Positions 26,376 to 35,496 of a DNA stretch of 64,000 bases are shown in pieces (position 1 is the stretch's first letter; every line of letters begins with the position of its first letter). The stretch is taken from the NCBI GenBank assembly GCA_031267675.1, contig JAIRYT010000083.1:1-64000 (forward strand), given 5' to 3'. A model generated the notes under the pieces. It saw only the letters and a list, made by a program, of their open reading frames with translations, was not told where the DNA came from and did not search any database. The translations under genes were made by a program, and so were the position numbers. The DNA comes from Treponema sp. (GTDB lineage Bacteria > Spirochaetota > Spirochaetia > Treponematales > Breznakiellaceae).

Positions 26376-27466
26376 TTCCCGTACCGGTCTACTGGAATAA
26401 ACGGACGCAAAACTGTTCGCCCTATGTTCCCGGCGAACAGCCCAAAGACCGCGCGTTCATCAAACTTAACACAAACGAAAACCCCTATCCGCCGTCGCCA
26501 AAGGTTATTGCGGCAATACAGGAAGCGGCCTGCGATACGCTGCGGCTTTACCCCGATCCGCTGTGTACCGAATTCCGCGAAGCGGCGGCAAAACAGTATG
26601 GCGTAAAGGCGGAACAGGTTTTTCCCGGGAACGGCTCCGATGAGGTTTTGGCGTTTGTGTTTGGGGCGTTTTTTGAATCCGCGGCGGCAGGCGAATCCGC
26701 CCCGCTGCTCTTTCCCGACATTACCTATAGTTTTTATCCGGTGTACGCGCGTCTGTGGGATATTCCCTGTAAAACAATTCCGCTTGCCGCCGACTTTTCG
26801 ATCAACGCGGAAGATTACCTTGTTCCCTCCGGCGGGGTAATTTTTCCCAATCCCAACGCGCCCACGGGAACCGCGCTTTCGCTTTCACAGATTAGAATGA
26901 TCCTTGACTGGCAGAAAAAGGCGGATCGCGTTGTTGTAATAGACGAAGCATACGCGGCATTCGGCGCTGATTCCGTTGTACCGCTGCTCGGGGACTATCC
27001 CAATCTGCTTACCGTACATACCCTTTCCAAGTCCGCCTCTCTTGCCGGACTTCGTACCGGTTTTGCGATTGGAAGCGCCGGTTTGATAGAAGGACTTTTT
27101 CGCATACGGGATTCCTTTAATTCATACACCATGGATCGTCTTGCCCTTGCCGGAGCGCGGGCGGCTGTTGAGGACGCGGCCTATTATGACAAAGTAAATA
27201 AAAAAATAGCGGCGACCCGTGAACGGGTTAGCGCGGAACTTTTGGCCCTGGGCTTTGAAGTTATTCCCTCGCGCGCCAATTTTGTTTTTATCCGCCGCCG
27301 GGGAATCAGCGGAAGCGATTTATTCGCCCGCCTGCGCAGACACGGTATACTTGTCCGCCATTTTAACAGCGGGCGTACCGCCGATTATCTACGGGTCAGC
27401 ATCGGGACAAATCAGGATATGGACGCGTTTCTTGACGTTTGTAAAAAAACCGGGGAGCAAAAGTGA
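26372..27466 (+). CDS. hisC: Histidinol-phosphate aminotransferase
   Basis: PLP enzyme (364 aa, fold type I) that transaminates imidazole-acetol phosphate with glutamate. N-terminal KLNTNENPYPPSP, FPNPNAPTG, VVIDEAYAAF, and the PLP-lysine motif TLSKSASLAGLRTG. The start overlaps the fusion gene as ATGA and its stop overlaps the hisD GTG start as GTGA. Confidence 0.97.
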   Translation: MIPVPVYWNKRTQNCSPYVPGEQPKDRAFIKLNTNENPYPPSPKVIAAIQEAACDTLRLYPDPLCTEFREAAAKQYGVKAEQVFPGNGSDEVLAFVFGAFFESAAAGESAPLLFPDITYSFYPVYARLWDIPCKTIPLAADFSINAEDYLVPSGGVIFPNPNAPTGTALSLSQIRMILDWQKKADRVVVIDEAYAAFGADSVVPLLGDYPNLLTVHTLSKSASLAGLRTGFAIGSAGLIEGLFRIRDSFNSYTMDRLALAGARAAVEDAAYYDKVNKKIAATRERVSAELLALGFEVIPSRANFVFIRRRGISGSDLFARLRRHGILVRHFNSGRTADYLRVSIGTNQDMDAFLDVCKKTGEQK

Positions 27467-28794
27467 AGATCATTACAGGCGGGGAATTTGATTCGTACTG
27501 GAAAGCTGTTTTACGCGCAGGCGCGGATTCTGTCAACAGGGATGTTGAAAATACCGTACGCGAGATTATAGAATCGGTACGTATTGAAGGAGACGCGGCG
27601 CTCAGGCGGTATGCGGCAAAATTTGACAAAAGTTCGCCCGCTCATGTTGAGACGGCGCTGGATGAAGCAATGGCCGCACGAGAAGATATGCTCCGCGGCG
27701 AGCCGGAACTTTTCGCGGCGCTGGAACTTTCCGCAGGGCATATCGCCCGTTTTGCGCAATTGCAAAAAAACCAGTTATGCGATTTTGAATACGAAATGGA
27801 AGCGGGCCTCTTTACCGGACAGCGGGTAGTTCCGGTGGAACGCGCGGCAATTTATGTTCCCGCCGGGCGCTTTCCGCTTTTTTCATCGGTGTTGATGGGG
27901 CTTATCCCTGCGTTGTGCGCGGGTGTAGACGAAGTGATCCTGGCTTCGCCGCCCATGGCGGACGGAAAGCCGGACCGGCGCATTCTTGCAGCCGCAGCCG
28001 TCGCGCTTGGGTCATACCGCGGCCGGCTTAGGCTTTTTGCGCTCGGCGGCGCGCAGGCAATTGCCGCCCTTGCGTTAGGTACCGAAACGGTTCCCCGGGT
28101 AGATGTCATTGCCGGTCCGGGCAATAAATATGTCGCCGCGGCAAAACGGCTTCTTTTTGGCGAAACAGGAATTGATTTTGTCGCCGGTCCCACCGATGTG
28201 CTGATCATTGCCGAAGACGAAGGGGGATTTTCCGAACTTGCGGCGGCGGACATGCTGGCGCAGGCGGAACATGATCCGGACGCCCGCGCCCGCGTTCTGG
28301 TTCCCGGCGGGGCGATGGCGAAAAAAATCGCCGCCGCGCTGGAAGAACAGCTTAAAGCCCTTCCGCCTGAATCAAAAGCGGCGGCCCGCGCTTCCCTGGA
28401 TGCGGGGGGGCTTATCATTGTGTATTCTTCCCTTGACGAGGCGGTAAAAATCGCCAATACAATCGCTCCCGAACATCTGGAACTTCACGTAAAAAATTCC
28501 GCGCTGATTCCGCGTTTAAAAAATTACGGCTCGCTGTTTGCCGGTCCGCTTTCGGCGGAAGTGCTGGGAGATTACAGCGCGGGAATTAACCACACCCTGC
28601 CCACGTCGGGAAGCGCCCGCTTTACCGGAGGGCTTTCGGTGCGGCATTTTTTAAAGACGCTTACCACCCTGCGCGTTGAATCTGCCGGCGGCGGATATGC
28701 GGCGGCGCTTGCGGCAGCCGAATGCATGGGCCGCGCCGAAGGACTTGCCGCCCACGCCGAAAGCGCGGCCATGCGGCGAAAATACGGTACATAA
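27463..28794 (+). CDS. hisD: Histidinol dehydrogenase
   Basis: Zinc enzyme (443 aa) catalysing the two NAD-dependent oxidations of histidinol to histidine. Contains AIYVPAGRFPLFSSVLM, RVDVIAGPGNKYVAAAKRLLFG, GPTDVLIIAED, AQAEHDPDARA with metal-binding residues, and the C-terminal NHTLPTSGSARFTGGLSV. GTG start overlapping the hisC stop. Last gene of the operon; a 12-bp palindromic hairpin lies 135 bp downstream. Confidence 0.97.
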   Translation: MKIITGGEFDSYWKAVLRAGADSVNRDVENTVREIIESVRIEGDAALRRYAAKFDKSSPAHVETALDEAMAAREDMLRGEPELFAALELSAGHIARFAQLQKNQLCDFEYEMEAGLFTGQRVVPVERAAIYVPAGRFPLFSSVLMGLIPALCAGVDEVILASPPMADGKPDRRILAAAAVALGSYRGRLRLFALGGAQAIAALALGTETVPRVDVIAGPGNKYVAAAKRLLFGETGIDFVAGPTDVLIIAEDEGGFSELAAADMLAQAEHDPDARARVLVPGGAMAKKIAAALEEQLKALPPESKAAARASLDAGGLIIVYSSLDEAVKIANTIAPEHLELHVKNSALIPRLKNYGSLFAGPLSAEVLGDYSAGINHTLPTSGSARFTGGLSVRHFLKTLTTLRVESAGGGYAAALAAAECMGRAEGLAAHAESAAMRRKYGT

Positions 28795-28928
28795 AGAACC
28801 GTTTATATGCAGCTATCGTTTAAAAATCTGCTTCATCATCTGTGTCCTCATCTGCTCTGCTCCCTGGTCTTACTTGCCGTATAGCAGTCTACACATTTTT
28901 TGTTACAAGGCCATTTTTCCCGCCGCCA

Positions 28929-28959
28929 TAACATCCGGCTGTACATAAGCCGGATGTTA
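28929..28959. terminator. Bidirectional hairpin between hisD and the convergent lipoprotein gene
   Basis: TAACATCCGGCT (28929-28940) and AGCCGGATGTTA (28948-28959) form a perfect 12-bp stem with a 7-nt loop. There is no T-run on either strand, so it may act as a Rho-dependent or 3'-end-stabilising hairpin. The rest of the 28795-28970 gap shows no gene; a 25-codon ORF at 28807-28884 is not convincing. Confidence 0.6.
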
Positions 28960-28970
28960 CTCCTTCAGGA

Positions 28971-29432
28971 TTAATTGCCAATGATTTGGGTAATGTCGGT
29001 ACGCATAGTGTCTATGGCTTTTGTGTCATATCCTACCACCCAATTTGTTCCGTCTGTTAAACGTTCCGCCGGGGCATTTATGAACACCTGGGTTCGGCCG
29101 GGGTTAAAAGTAACAACAATACGTACTCTGTACCTTGTTTCAGCAGCTGTATTGGGATTGTTCCACGTAGTGTTCCACCGGGTGCGTATATAGCCGGCTT
29201 CCGGCTGCATCATTTCCGGTTCAAAGCCGTGCCGGTTAAGTATAAAGAGAACTTCGCGGAAAGCTTGTTCAAAGTCCAGGCCCTGACGAAGTAAAACAGT
29301 AGTCTCGCCGCCGCTGCCTGTTACAAAAGTAGAGGGGGCTCTGGGAGTTGGGGAACCGCCGCACCCAGCAACCATCATTCCGAATGCCAGTACCATTACC
29401 GGTATTCCCAACCAGATTTTCTTGTTCGCCAT
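28971..29432 (-). CDS. Small lipoprotein of unknown function
   Basis: 153 aa. The frame is open further upstream, but ATG 29432 follows a clear Shine-Dalgarno (AAGGAG) and starts MANKKIWLGIPVMVLAFGM with lipobox VAGC (Cys24). The mature part is a single alpha/beta-looking domain containing MMQPEAGYIRTRW and RVRIVVTFNPGRTQVFINAPAE, which suggests a small protein facing the periplasm. The function is not recognised. It is transcribed divergently from an XRE regulator, with an inverted repeat spanning its promoter, so that regulator may control it. Confidence 0.8.
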   Translation of the reverse strand: MANKKIWLGIPVMVLAFGMMVAGCGGSPTPRAPSTFVTGSGGETTVLLRQGLDFEQAFREVLFILNRHGFEPEMMQPEAGYIRTRWNTTWNNPNTAAETRYRVRIVVTFNPGRTQVFINAPAERLTDGTNWVVGYDTKAIDTMRTDITQIIGN

Positions 29433-29497
29433 TTTTTTCTCCTTGGTATGCGCGAATTTAAAGGTTTTAGCCAAATAACGAAAAAATTTTGTATTTT

Positions 29498-29552
29498 CTA
29501 TTGGCTAATGCGCTTATCTTATTAGATTATTTTCAATTTGTCAAGCCAATAG
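29498..29552 (-). promoter_or_regulatory. Strong promoter flanked by inverted repeat (possible XRE operator)
   Basis: On the minus strand TTGACA (29544-29539), 17-bp spacer, TAAGAT (29521-29516). The arms CTATTGGCT (29498-29506) and AGCCAATAG (29544-29552) are perfect inverted repeats, one directly abutting the -35 and one covering the expected transcription start. That is the placement expected for a repressor, and an XRE gene lies divergently next door. Confidence 0.6.
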
Positions 29553-29658
29553 CATACTCGCTTTTCTGGAAGGATAAGGAAAAACAAACGCGTAAAGATG
29601 GGTCATTTTGACACATTTTAAGCGGAAACTGGGTTTGTGCATGATGCAAGAGGATGGT

Positions 29659-30006
29659 ATGGCAGGAAAGGACTTACGGGCTGTTTTGGGCCAAAATATC
29701 AGAAACTACAGAAGTTACCGTAAATTATCCCAGGCTGATTTTGCGGAACGTACCGATCTATCCATACCGTTCTTGAGCGATATTGAAAACGGGAAAAAAT
29801 GGGTTTCGCCGCTTACCCTGGAAAAAATGGCGGACGCGCTGCATATTGAAGCCTATGAATTATTAAAACGCGAAACCCTTATCCCCGACAATGCCGCCAA
29901 TATACTTGAAAAATACACGGCCGATATTTGTCACGCTTTTGAAGAGACCGTAAACACTATTCAACAGGATTATATCAGGCAAATTAACAACGCCAATAAG
30001 ATTTAA
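29659..30006 (+). CDS. XRE-family transcriptional regulator
   Basis: 115-aa DNA-binding protein. The N-terminal Cro/cI helix-turn-helix (about residues 6-63) shows LGQNIRNYRSYRKLSQADFA, TDLSIPFLSDIENGKK and SPLTLEKMADAL. The C-terminal helix (about 75-115) is probably for dimerisation. ATG 29659 is chosen for its Shine-Dalgarno AGAGGA; in-frame ATGs at 29641 and 29644 are alternatives. It is divergent from the lipoprotein gene. The target is inferred from the nearby inverted repeat. The following 115 nt (30007-30121) show no feature. Confidence 0.85.
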   Translation: MAGKDLRAVLGQNIRNYRSYRKLSQADFAERTDLSIPFLSDIENGKKWVSPLTLEKMADALHIEAYELLKRETLIPDNAANILEKYTADICHAFEETVNTIQQDYIRQINNANKI

Positions 30007-30121
30007 CGCTGTTCCGTTATCGCGGCGCATATATTCGTATTTTTCCCGATCCTCCGCGCCGTATACACAATAAAAAAACTTGGCTTTTTCATTTTACACT
30101 TCTGTTACTACCCGCCCGGCT

Positions 30122-30553
30122 TTAACGAAAATCCACGGCGCTGCGCAGTTCGTCGCAATATTCACAGCGGTAACTTTCTGTGGCGCGGTCGTCAAGGTGA
30201 AAGATGTGTTTGATCTTTTCGGTGCTGGTAATGCAGCGCGGATTTTTACAGATAAGAATATCTTCTACTGTTTCGGGAAGCTGCAGTTTTATCTTTTTGG
30301 TAATTTGTCCGTTTTCAATAATATTTACGGTAATGTCCGGATCAATAAGGCCCAAAATATCAAAATTAATTTTGATGGTGTTGTCAATTTTAATGATGTC
30401 TTTGCGGCCCCTGCGGTTCGAAACGGCATTGACAACAAACGCGACATTGTACGGCGCTTTGCCCAGGCCAAGCCAGTTAAAAATGCGTATTCCCTGGCTG
30501 GCTTTTATGTGATCAATAACAATGCCGTTTTTAATCTGGTCTACATTCAGCAT
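30122..30553 (-). CDS. pyrI: Aspartate carbamoyltransferase regulatory chain
   Basis: 143-aa subunit that binds CTP/ATP and transmits allosteric control to PyrB. N-terminal nucleotide-binding domain ([20 protein letters not shown]) and a C-terminal zinc domain with four Cys in CKNPRC and CEYC. The ATG lies inside the end of pyrB (7-nt overlap). Its presence implies the dodecameric, feedback-controlled enzyme. Last gene of the long minus-strand run. Confidence 0.96.
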   Translation of the reverse strand: MLNVDQIKNGIVIDHIKASQGIRIFNWLGLGKAPYNVAFVVNAVSNRRGRKDIIKIDNTIKINFDILGLIDPDITVNIIENGQITKKIKLQLPETVEDILICKNPRCITSTEKIKHIFHLDDRATESYRCEYCDELRSAVDFR

Positions 30554-31473
30554 GGAGCGACTCCCAAAATTGAAGCAAGCAGGGCCATGCGCACGTACAT
30601 GCCGTACCGGGCCTGTTTAAAATAGGCGGCGCGGGGATCGTCATCCACCTCGACCGCTATTTCGTTGACACGCGGCAGCGGATGAAGAACAATCATGTCG
30701 TCTTTTGCCGCCGCCATTTTTTCGCGGGTAAGCACATAAAAGTCTTTGAGCCTGATATAATCTTCTTCGTTAAAGAAACGTTCCCGCTGAACGCGGGTCA
30801 TATACAGCACGTCAAGACCGCCGATAACATCTTCCAGTTTTTCCGCTTCCCGGCAGGCCTGCTTTTTTTCAAGAATGCTCCTGGTAATATAATCGGGCAC
30901 TTTAAGTTCCGGCGGCGAAATAAAAACCTGGGAAATACCCGGATACCGGGAAAGTGTTTTTGCAAGCGAATGGACGGTACGCCCGAATTTTAGGTCGCCG
31001 CAAAAGCCTATGGTAAAATTTTCGAGCCTGCCGTGAAGGCGTTTTATCGTTAAAAGATCGGTAAGCGTCTGGGTTGGATGATGATGACCGCCGTCTCCGG
31101 CGTTGATTACCGGAATTGCGGTGACCCGCGACGCGAGCAGGGCCGCGCCTTCTTTGGGGTTCCTCATAACAATGGCGTCCGCGTAACAGGAAACGGTACG
31201 TATGGTATCGGAAAGGCTTTCGCCCTTGGCGGCGGAACTGGAACTGCTTTCGGCAAAACCCAAACAGCTTCCGCCCAGCCGCAGCATGGCGGCTTCAAAA
31301 GAAAGCCGGGTGCGGGTGCTGGGTTCAAAAAAAAGGGTGGCCAAAAGCCGTCCCCTGCAGGACTCGCGCAAAAATGTTTTATCCGCCTCTATTTTTTGGG
31401 AAAGGGAAAAAAGATAATTTAGTTCTTCCAGCGTAAAATCACCGGGTTCTATAAGGCTTCGCCCTGGAAGCAT
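30547..31473 (-). CDS. pyrB: Aspartate carbamoyltransferase catalytic chain
   Basis: Second step of pyrimidine synthesis: carbamoyl phosphate plus aspartate to carbamoyl-aspartate. 308 aa from ATG 31473, chosen for its GGAGGA Shine-Dalgarno over the upstream [16 protein letters not shown] is the carbamoyl-phosphate loop; [13 protein letters not shown] and the PLPRVNEI loop bind substrates. The 42-nt gap to the CNNM gene holds an extended -10 promoter. Confidence 0.97.
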   Translation of the reverse strand: MLPGRSLIEPGDFTLEELNYLFSLSQKIEADKTFLRESCRGRLLATLFFEPSTRTRLSFEAAMLRLGGSCLGFAESSSSSAAKGESLSDTIRTVSCYADAIVMRNPKEGAALLASRVTAIPVINAGDGGHHHPTQTLTDLLTIKRLHGRLENFTIGFCGDLKFGRTVHSLAKTLSRYPGISQVFISPPELKVPDYITRSILEKKQACREAEKLEDVIGGLDVLYMTRVQRERFFNEEDYIRLKDFYVLTREKMAAAKDDMIVLHPLPRVNEIAVEVDDDPRAAYFKQARYGMYVRMALLASILGVAPC

Positions 31474-31514
31474 GTCTTCCTCCAATCCTCCAATCTGTTG
31501 TGCGGCGCGCAGTC

Positions 31515-31520
31515 ATTATA
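31515..31520 (-). promoter_or_regulatory. Extended -10 promoter of pyrBI
   Basis: On the minus strand the sequence TGTTATAAT has a perfect TATAAT with TG extension and overlaps the stop codon of the CNNM gene. The -35 is poor. Predicted transcription start about 31508 gives a leader of about 35 nt that contains the pyrB Shine-Dalgarno. It would let pyrBI be expressed apart from the upstream run. Confidence 0.55.
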
Positions 31521-32835
31521 ACACGGACAGCAGGGCGGATTCTAGACGGTGCTTTCTGATTTCCAAAATGCTGATTTTTAGACGGGTTGATCCGTCTTTG
31601 TATTCAAGTTCCGGCCGTTCGCCGTTGTTGGGAATGCGGCCGAGGAGGGTAAAGACAAAACCGCCGAATGTATCATAGTTTTCTTCCGGCAAAAGGATGC
31701 CGGTTTCCCTGGAAAGCCGGTCGAGCGAAGCGGAACCGCTGATCCGCCACAGGGCCGGTCCCAGGCGTACAATGGCGGGAGACTCCTGCCTGTCGTCGCC
31801 TTCGGTAATATCGCCGACCAGTTCTTCCAGAAGGTCGTTGATCGTAATAATTCCGTCCATGCCGCCGTATTCGTCAACCACGACGGCAAAGTGCCGGCGG
31901 AACGCTTTCATCTTGCGAAAGAGTACGTTGGTTTCTACCGTGTTGGGAACGAACCATGCGGGACCCAGCGCGGAGGCCAGCACCGATTCCCGGCTGCGAT
32001 CTTTTAAGGCAAGGTAATCGCGGGAACTGATTATTCCGCGTATATCGTCTACTGTTTCGGCGCATACCGGATAAAAATTGTGGCGCGTTTCTATAATTGT
32101 ATTTTCCCATTCGTCGTCGCTTTCCCTAAGCCACAGAAAATGTGAATCTTTACGGTGGGTCATCACTTCGTCCGCAGTCTTGCCGCTGAATTCAAACACG
32201 TTATGGATAATTTCTTTTGTACTTGCGGCAATTGATCCGCGCGCGCTGCCCGCGTCCACAAGCAGGCGGATTTCTTCCGAGGTTATCGCCTGTTCTTCCG
32301 CTTCGGGATCAATGCCAAAAAGACGAAGTATTACATTGGTGCTCCTGGTTAAAAGCCACACAACAGGAGCAAAGATCCATGAAATTATCACTACAAGCGA
32401 CGAAAGGGCAAAGGCAAGCTGCTGCGACTTGCGCATGGCGATTCGTTTGGGAACAAGTTCTCCAAGTACCAGGGTAAAAAATGAAAGAATTAAGGTAATT
32501 AAAATGAGCGACGCCGTGCCGATTAGTTCGATTGATCCCCTAAAGCCCGCGTTAATCAACGCGGCGCTTAACTTGTCCGAAAAATTATCCGCGGCAAAGG
32601 CGCTTCCCAAAAAACCCGCCAGGGTAATGCCGACCTGAATTGTGGCAAGAAAGTGGGCGGGTTTTTCGGTAAGCGAAAGAATGCGCCTGGCTTTGCGGTT
32701 TCCCGAGGCGGCGCTTTTTTCAAGGCGGGTGCTGTTAACCGAAATAAGCGCGATTTCGGCGCATGCCAAAACCGCGTTTACCATAATTAACGCCGCCTGC
32801 AGCAAAAGCTGCCATATCAGGGGATCTTCGTCCAT
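31516..32835 (-). CDS. CNNM/CorC-family membrane protein (HlyC/TlyC type)
   Basis: 439 aa. The N-terminal DUF21/CNNM membrane domain (about 1-195, with four hydrophobic helices including AEIALISVNSTRLEK) is followed by a CBS pair (about 205-330; KDSHFLWLRESD, MDGIITINDLLEELVGDI) and a CorC_HlyC domain (about 345-435; ISGSASLDRLS, TFGGFVFTLLGRIP). Family members act in magnesium or cobalt efflux or resistance; the old haemolysin label is doubtful. The start overlaps the purD stop by 1 nt. Confidence 0.92.
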   Translation of the reverse strand: MDEDPLIWQLLLQAALIMVNAVLACAEIALISVNSTRLEKSAASGNRKARRILSLTEKPAHFLATIQVGITLAGFLGSAFAADNFSDKLSAALINAGFRGSIELIGTASLILITLILSFFTLVLGELVPKRIAMRKSQQLAFALSSLVVIISWIFAPVVWLLTRSTNVILRLFGIDPEAEEQAITSEEIRLLVDAGSARGSIAASTKEIIHNVFEFSGKTADEVMTHRKDSHFLWLRESDDEWENTIIETRHNFYPVCAETVDDIRGIISSRDYLALKDRSRESVLASALGPAWFVPNTVETNVLFRKMKAFRRHFAVVVDEYGGMDGIITINDLLEELVGDITEGDDRQESPAIVRLGPALWRISGSASLDRLSRETGILLPEENYDTFGGFVFTLLGRIPNNGERPELEYKDGSTRLKISILEIRKHRLESALLSVL

Positions 32836-34172
32836 TATGTTTCGCCAATGTCGCGCCGGTACGACATGCCGCTAAAGTTTACCGCGTTAAGCGCGGCATA
32901 GGCTTTGTCGCGGGCTTCCGCGCTGTCCGCCCCATAGGCGGAAACCGACAGAACGCGCCCGCCGGAAGTACGCAGCCCCGAACCGGCCGCGCCGCCCGGG
33001 CTTCGCACCGCGCCGGCCGCAAAGAAGAGGGCGCCTGTTTTTTTAAACGCGGTTTCATTAAAGGCTATCGCGTCGCCCTTGCGGTATTCGCCCGGATAGC
33101 CGCCGGCCACGGCAACCGGCGCGCAGACCGCGCCGGGTTTCCACGCAAGCCGGTACTGCGAAAGCGAGCCGTCAAGTATTGCGGAACAGAGTTCCGCAAA
33201 ATCATTTTCCAGCAACGGCAGTACCGCCTGGGTTTCGGGATCGCCCAGCCGTACATTATATTCAAGCAGTTTACATTCATTGTTACGAATCATAAGACCA
33301 AAGAAAATAAAACCCCGGTAATCGAATCCTTCCGCCCGCATACCCTTAAGCGTGGGCGCGAGAATCGCGTCAATAAAATCGCTCTGCGCCGCTTTGGTAA
33401 AATCGTATACCGGCGCGATTGCGCCCATGCCGCCGGTGTTGGGTCCCCTGTCGTGATCAAAACGCCGTTTGTGATCGCGCGCGGCCGCAAACGGCAGGAT
33501 CACGCCTTCCATTGAGGGGGCGGCGCTTACCGCGGCAAGCACCGAAACTTCGCGGCCTTCAAGAAATTCTTCCAGAATAAGTGTTTTGCCCGCGCCGTCC
33601 AGCGCGCCGTCTTCCATAAACGCGCGCACGGTTTTGCCGGCCTCCGCGGCATTACTGCAGATTACGACGCCTTTTCCCGCCGCAAGGCCGTCGGCCTTGA
33701 TCACCAAAGGCGGCGGCGTTACTCCTTTTGGTGAATCAAAGTGGGCGCGCACCGCCTCAAGCGCTCCGGCGCATTCGGTAAAGGTTAGCGAAGAAGCCGC
33801 GCGGATGCCGTATTTTTCCATAAATGACTTTGCGTATGCCTTGCTTGCTTCCAGCGCCGCGCCGGCGGAATCGGGGCCGATAATATTTTGCCCCGCGGCG
33901 CGAAAACGGTTTACGATTCCCGCCGCAAGCGGAGCCTCGGGGCCTACAATGGCAAGATCAATTGATTCCTTTACCATGTAACGAATCAGCGCTTCCTGTA
34001 CTTCTTCTTCGCAGATGTCGCGCCCGAGAAGGTCGACATTTTCGCATTTTTTTTCTGCCGCCGTTCCGCCGTTTCCCGGCGCGGCATGAATACGCTCTAC
34101 CTTTTTTGACTGGGCGAGCTTCCACACCAGCGCGTGTTCTCTTCCGCCCGAACCAATAACCATTACTTTCAT
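32835..34172 (-). CDS. purD: Phosphoribosylamine-glycine ligase (GAR synthetase)
   Basis: ATP-grasp enzyme (445 aa) of purine synthesis joining phosphoribosylamine and glycine. N-terminal MVIGSGGREHALVWKL, ATP-grasp segments VIKADGLAAGKGVVIC and LEEFLEGREVSVL, RDHKRRFDHDRGPNTGGMG, and YNVRLGDPETQ. It follows DUF58 by 7 nt in a run with no other purine gene, an unlinked placement. Confidence 0.97.
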   Translation of the reverse strand: MKVMVIGSGGREHALVWKLAQSKKVERIHAAPGNGGTAAEKKCENVDLLGRDICEEEVQEALIRYMVKESIDLAIVGPEAPLAAGIVNRFRAAGQNIIGPDSAGAALEASKAYAKSFMEKYGIRAASSLTFTECAGALEAVRAHFDSPKGVTPPPLVIKADGLAAGKGVVICSNAAEAGKTVRAFMEDGALDGAGKTLILEEFLEGREVSVLAAVSAAPSMEGVILPFAAARDHKRRFDHDRGPNTGGMGAIAPVYDFTKAAQSDFIDAILAPTLKGMRAEGFDYRGFIFFGLMIRNNECKLLEYNVRLGDPETQAVLPLLENDFAELCSAILDGSLSQYRLAWKPGAVCAPVAVAGGYPGEYRKGDAIAFNETAFKKTGALFFAAGAVRSPGGAAGSGLRTSGGRVLSVSAYGADSAEARDKAYAALNAVNFSGMSYRRDIGET

Positions 34173-34179
34173 AGTACGA

Positions 34180-35496
34180 TTATAATCTGCCTGAACGTTT
34201 TACTTCCAGATACCTGTTAATAAGGGCGGAAGAAAGTTTTGCGGCGCTTGACTCCAGCGTCAGTAATCCCAGGTGTTCCCATTTTTTATAAAGCGTTTTT
34301 CGGGCGGAAAGATAGGCAAAGGCCGCCGCCGACTGGAGCGGATCGCCTGACCGGGCGGCAAGCTGTTCCGCTTCCAGTTCCCGCAGGCTTACCAAAAGAA
34401 GCAGATGGCGGCGGCCGACGGTGCGCAAAATCCACGAAAGCGATTCTTCGTCTTCTTCGCGGAAATTGCTGATCATGATAATAAAACTGCGCCGTTTAAG
34501 GCGGGCGAGCGCGCCTTCCAGCGCCGAAAAAAGACTGGACGGCGACGGCGCGCTTTTTATATCGTACAGGCTCCGCATGATGGCCGGAAGGGCTCTTACG
34601 CCCTTTCGCGGCGGAAGCCAGCGTTCTTCGGCGCCAAAGCAGCCAAGCGAGACGCTGTCCCCGTGTTTAAGCGCGACCCAGGAAAGCAGCATTGCCGCTT
34701 CCAGCGCCGAATCAAACTGGGTCCGCTGGCCGCCCGTATGCGCTTCCCGGCGGTGAAGGCGGTATCCTGAATCAAGTAAAAATAAAAGCTGTTGATCCTG
34801 CTCTTCCTGATATTCGCGCACAATAAACTTTTTTCTTCTGCCGGTGGCCCGCCAGTCAATTGACTTTATCGAATCACCTTTTTGATATTCGCGCAGGCTC
34901 ATAAATTCCATTCCCTGCCCGCGTTTTCGCACTTCTTTTATTCCCGTCAGTTCCAGCGACCCCACAATATTGCTGCCGGCAAGTTTTTTAAAATCGGGAA
35001 AGGTAGCGCCCGGCGAATGTACGGCGTGTTTTACCCTGCGCCGCCAGCAGCCCAGCGGAGAAACAAGCAAAAGTTCCAGGCGGGTAAATTCCCATTTTCC
35101 GCGTTCAACGGGAACAAGGTAATACTGATATTCAAACGCCGCGCCGCAGGTTAAACGGTTTGTTTTTATTTTTACCGGCATTCTGTCTGTCCGCATGCCG
35201 TCGGGATATATGTCGAATAAATAGAGCGCGCGCGGCGGAATTACGGAACCTTCTGTGCGGCGCAGCGTTATGGTAACGGCGGTACGTAATCCCTGCGCCA
35301 GCACCGGCGATATGCCCCGGTCAGGCGCCAACGTGTCGGTTAAACAAAGCAGCGCGAAAAAATCAAGAAGTACCAGCGGCAGCACTGCCGCCCCGCTGAT
35401 GATCCAGACAAGCATAAGTTCATCAAAAAAAAACGCTCCACAGCCAAGAAAAAACCATGCAAGGCAGACAATAAACAGCGTACGGCCGCTCCTCAT
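34180..35496 (-). CDS. DUF58-family protein
   Basis: 438 aa. Two N-terminal transmembrane helices (about 5-48) are followed by a beta-rich region and the DUF58 signature around residues 195-240 (FMSLREYQKGDSIKSIDWRA, then REYQEEQDQQLLFLLDSGY), with a vWA-like fold downstream (DSGYRL, a MIDAS-like Asp-x-Ser). DUF58 proteins nearly always sit beside a MoxR ATPase, which is thought to remodel them. The start overlaps the moxR stop (ATGA). Exact function unknown. Confidence 0.9.
   Translation of the reverse strand: MRSGRTLFIVCLAWFFLGCGAFFFDELMLVWIISGAAVLPLVLLDFFALLCLTDTLAPDRGISPVLAQGLRTAVTITLRRTEGSVIPPRALYLFDIYPDGMRTDRMPVKIKTNRLTCGAAFEYQYYLVPVERGKWEFTRLELLLVSPLGCWRRRVKHAVHSPGATFPDFKKLAGSNIVGSLELTGIKEVRKRGQGMEFMSLREYQKGDSIKSIDWRATGRRKKFIVREYQEEQDQQLLFLLDSGYRLHRREAHTGGQRTQFDSALEAAMLLSWVALKHGDSVSLGCFGAEERWLPPRKGVRALPAIMRSLYDIKSAPSPSSLFSALEGALARLKRRSFIIMISNFREEDEESLSWILRTVGRRHLLLLVSLRELEAEQLAARSGDPLQSAAAFAYLSARKTLYKKWEHLGLLTLESSAAKLSSALINRYLEVKRSGRL

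Noticed and set aside
28807-28884. 25-codon ORF after hisD
   Set aside because: Too short, no Shine-Dalgarno and no recognisable feature.
30080-30625. 181-codon plus-strand frame opposite pyrI
   Set aside because: PyrI on the minus strand has all four zinc Cys and the pyrB overlap; this is its shadow.
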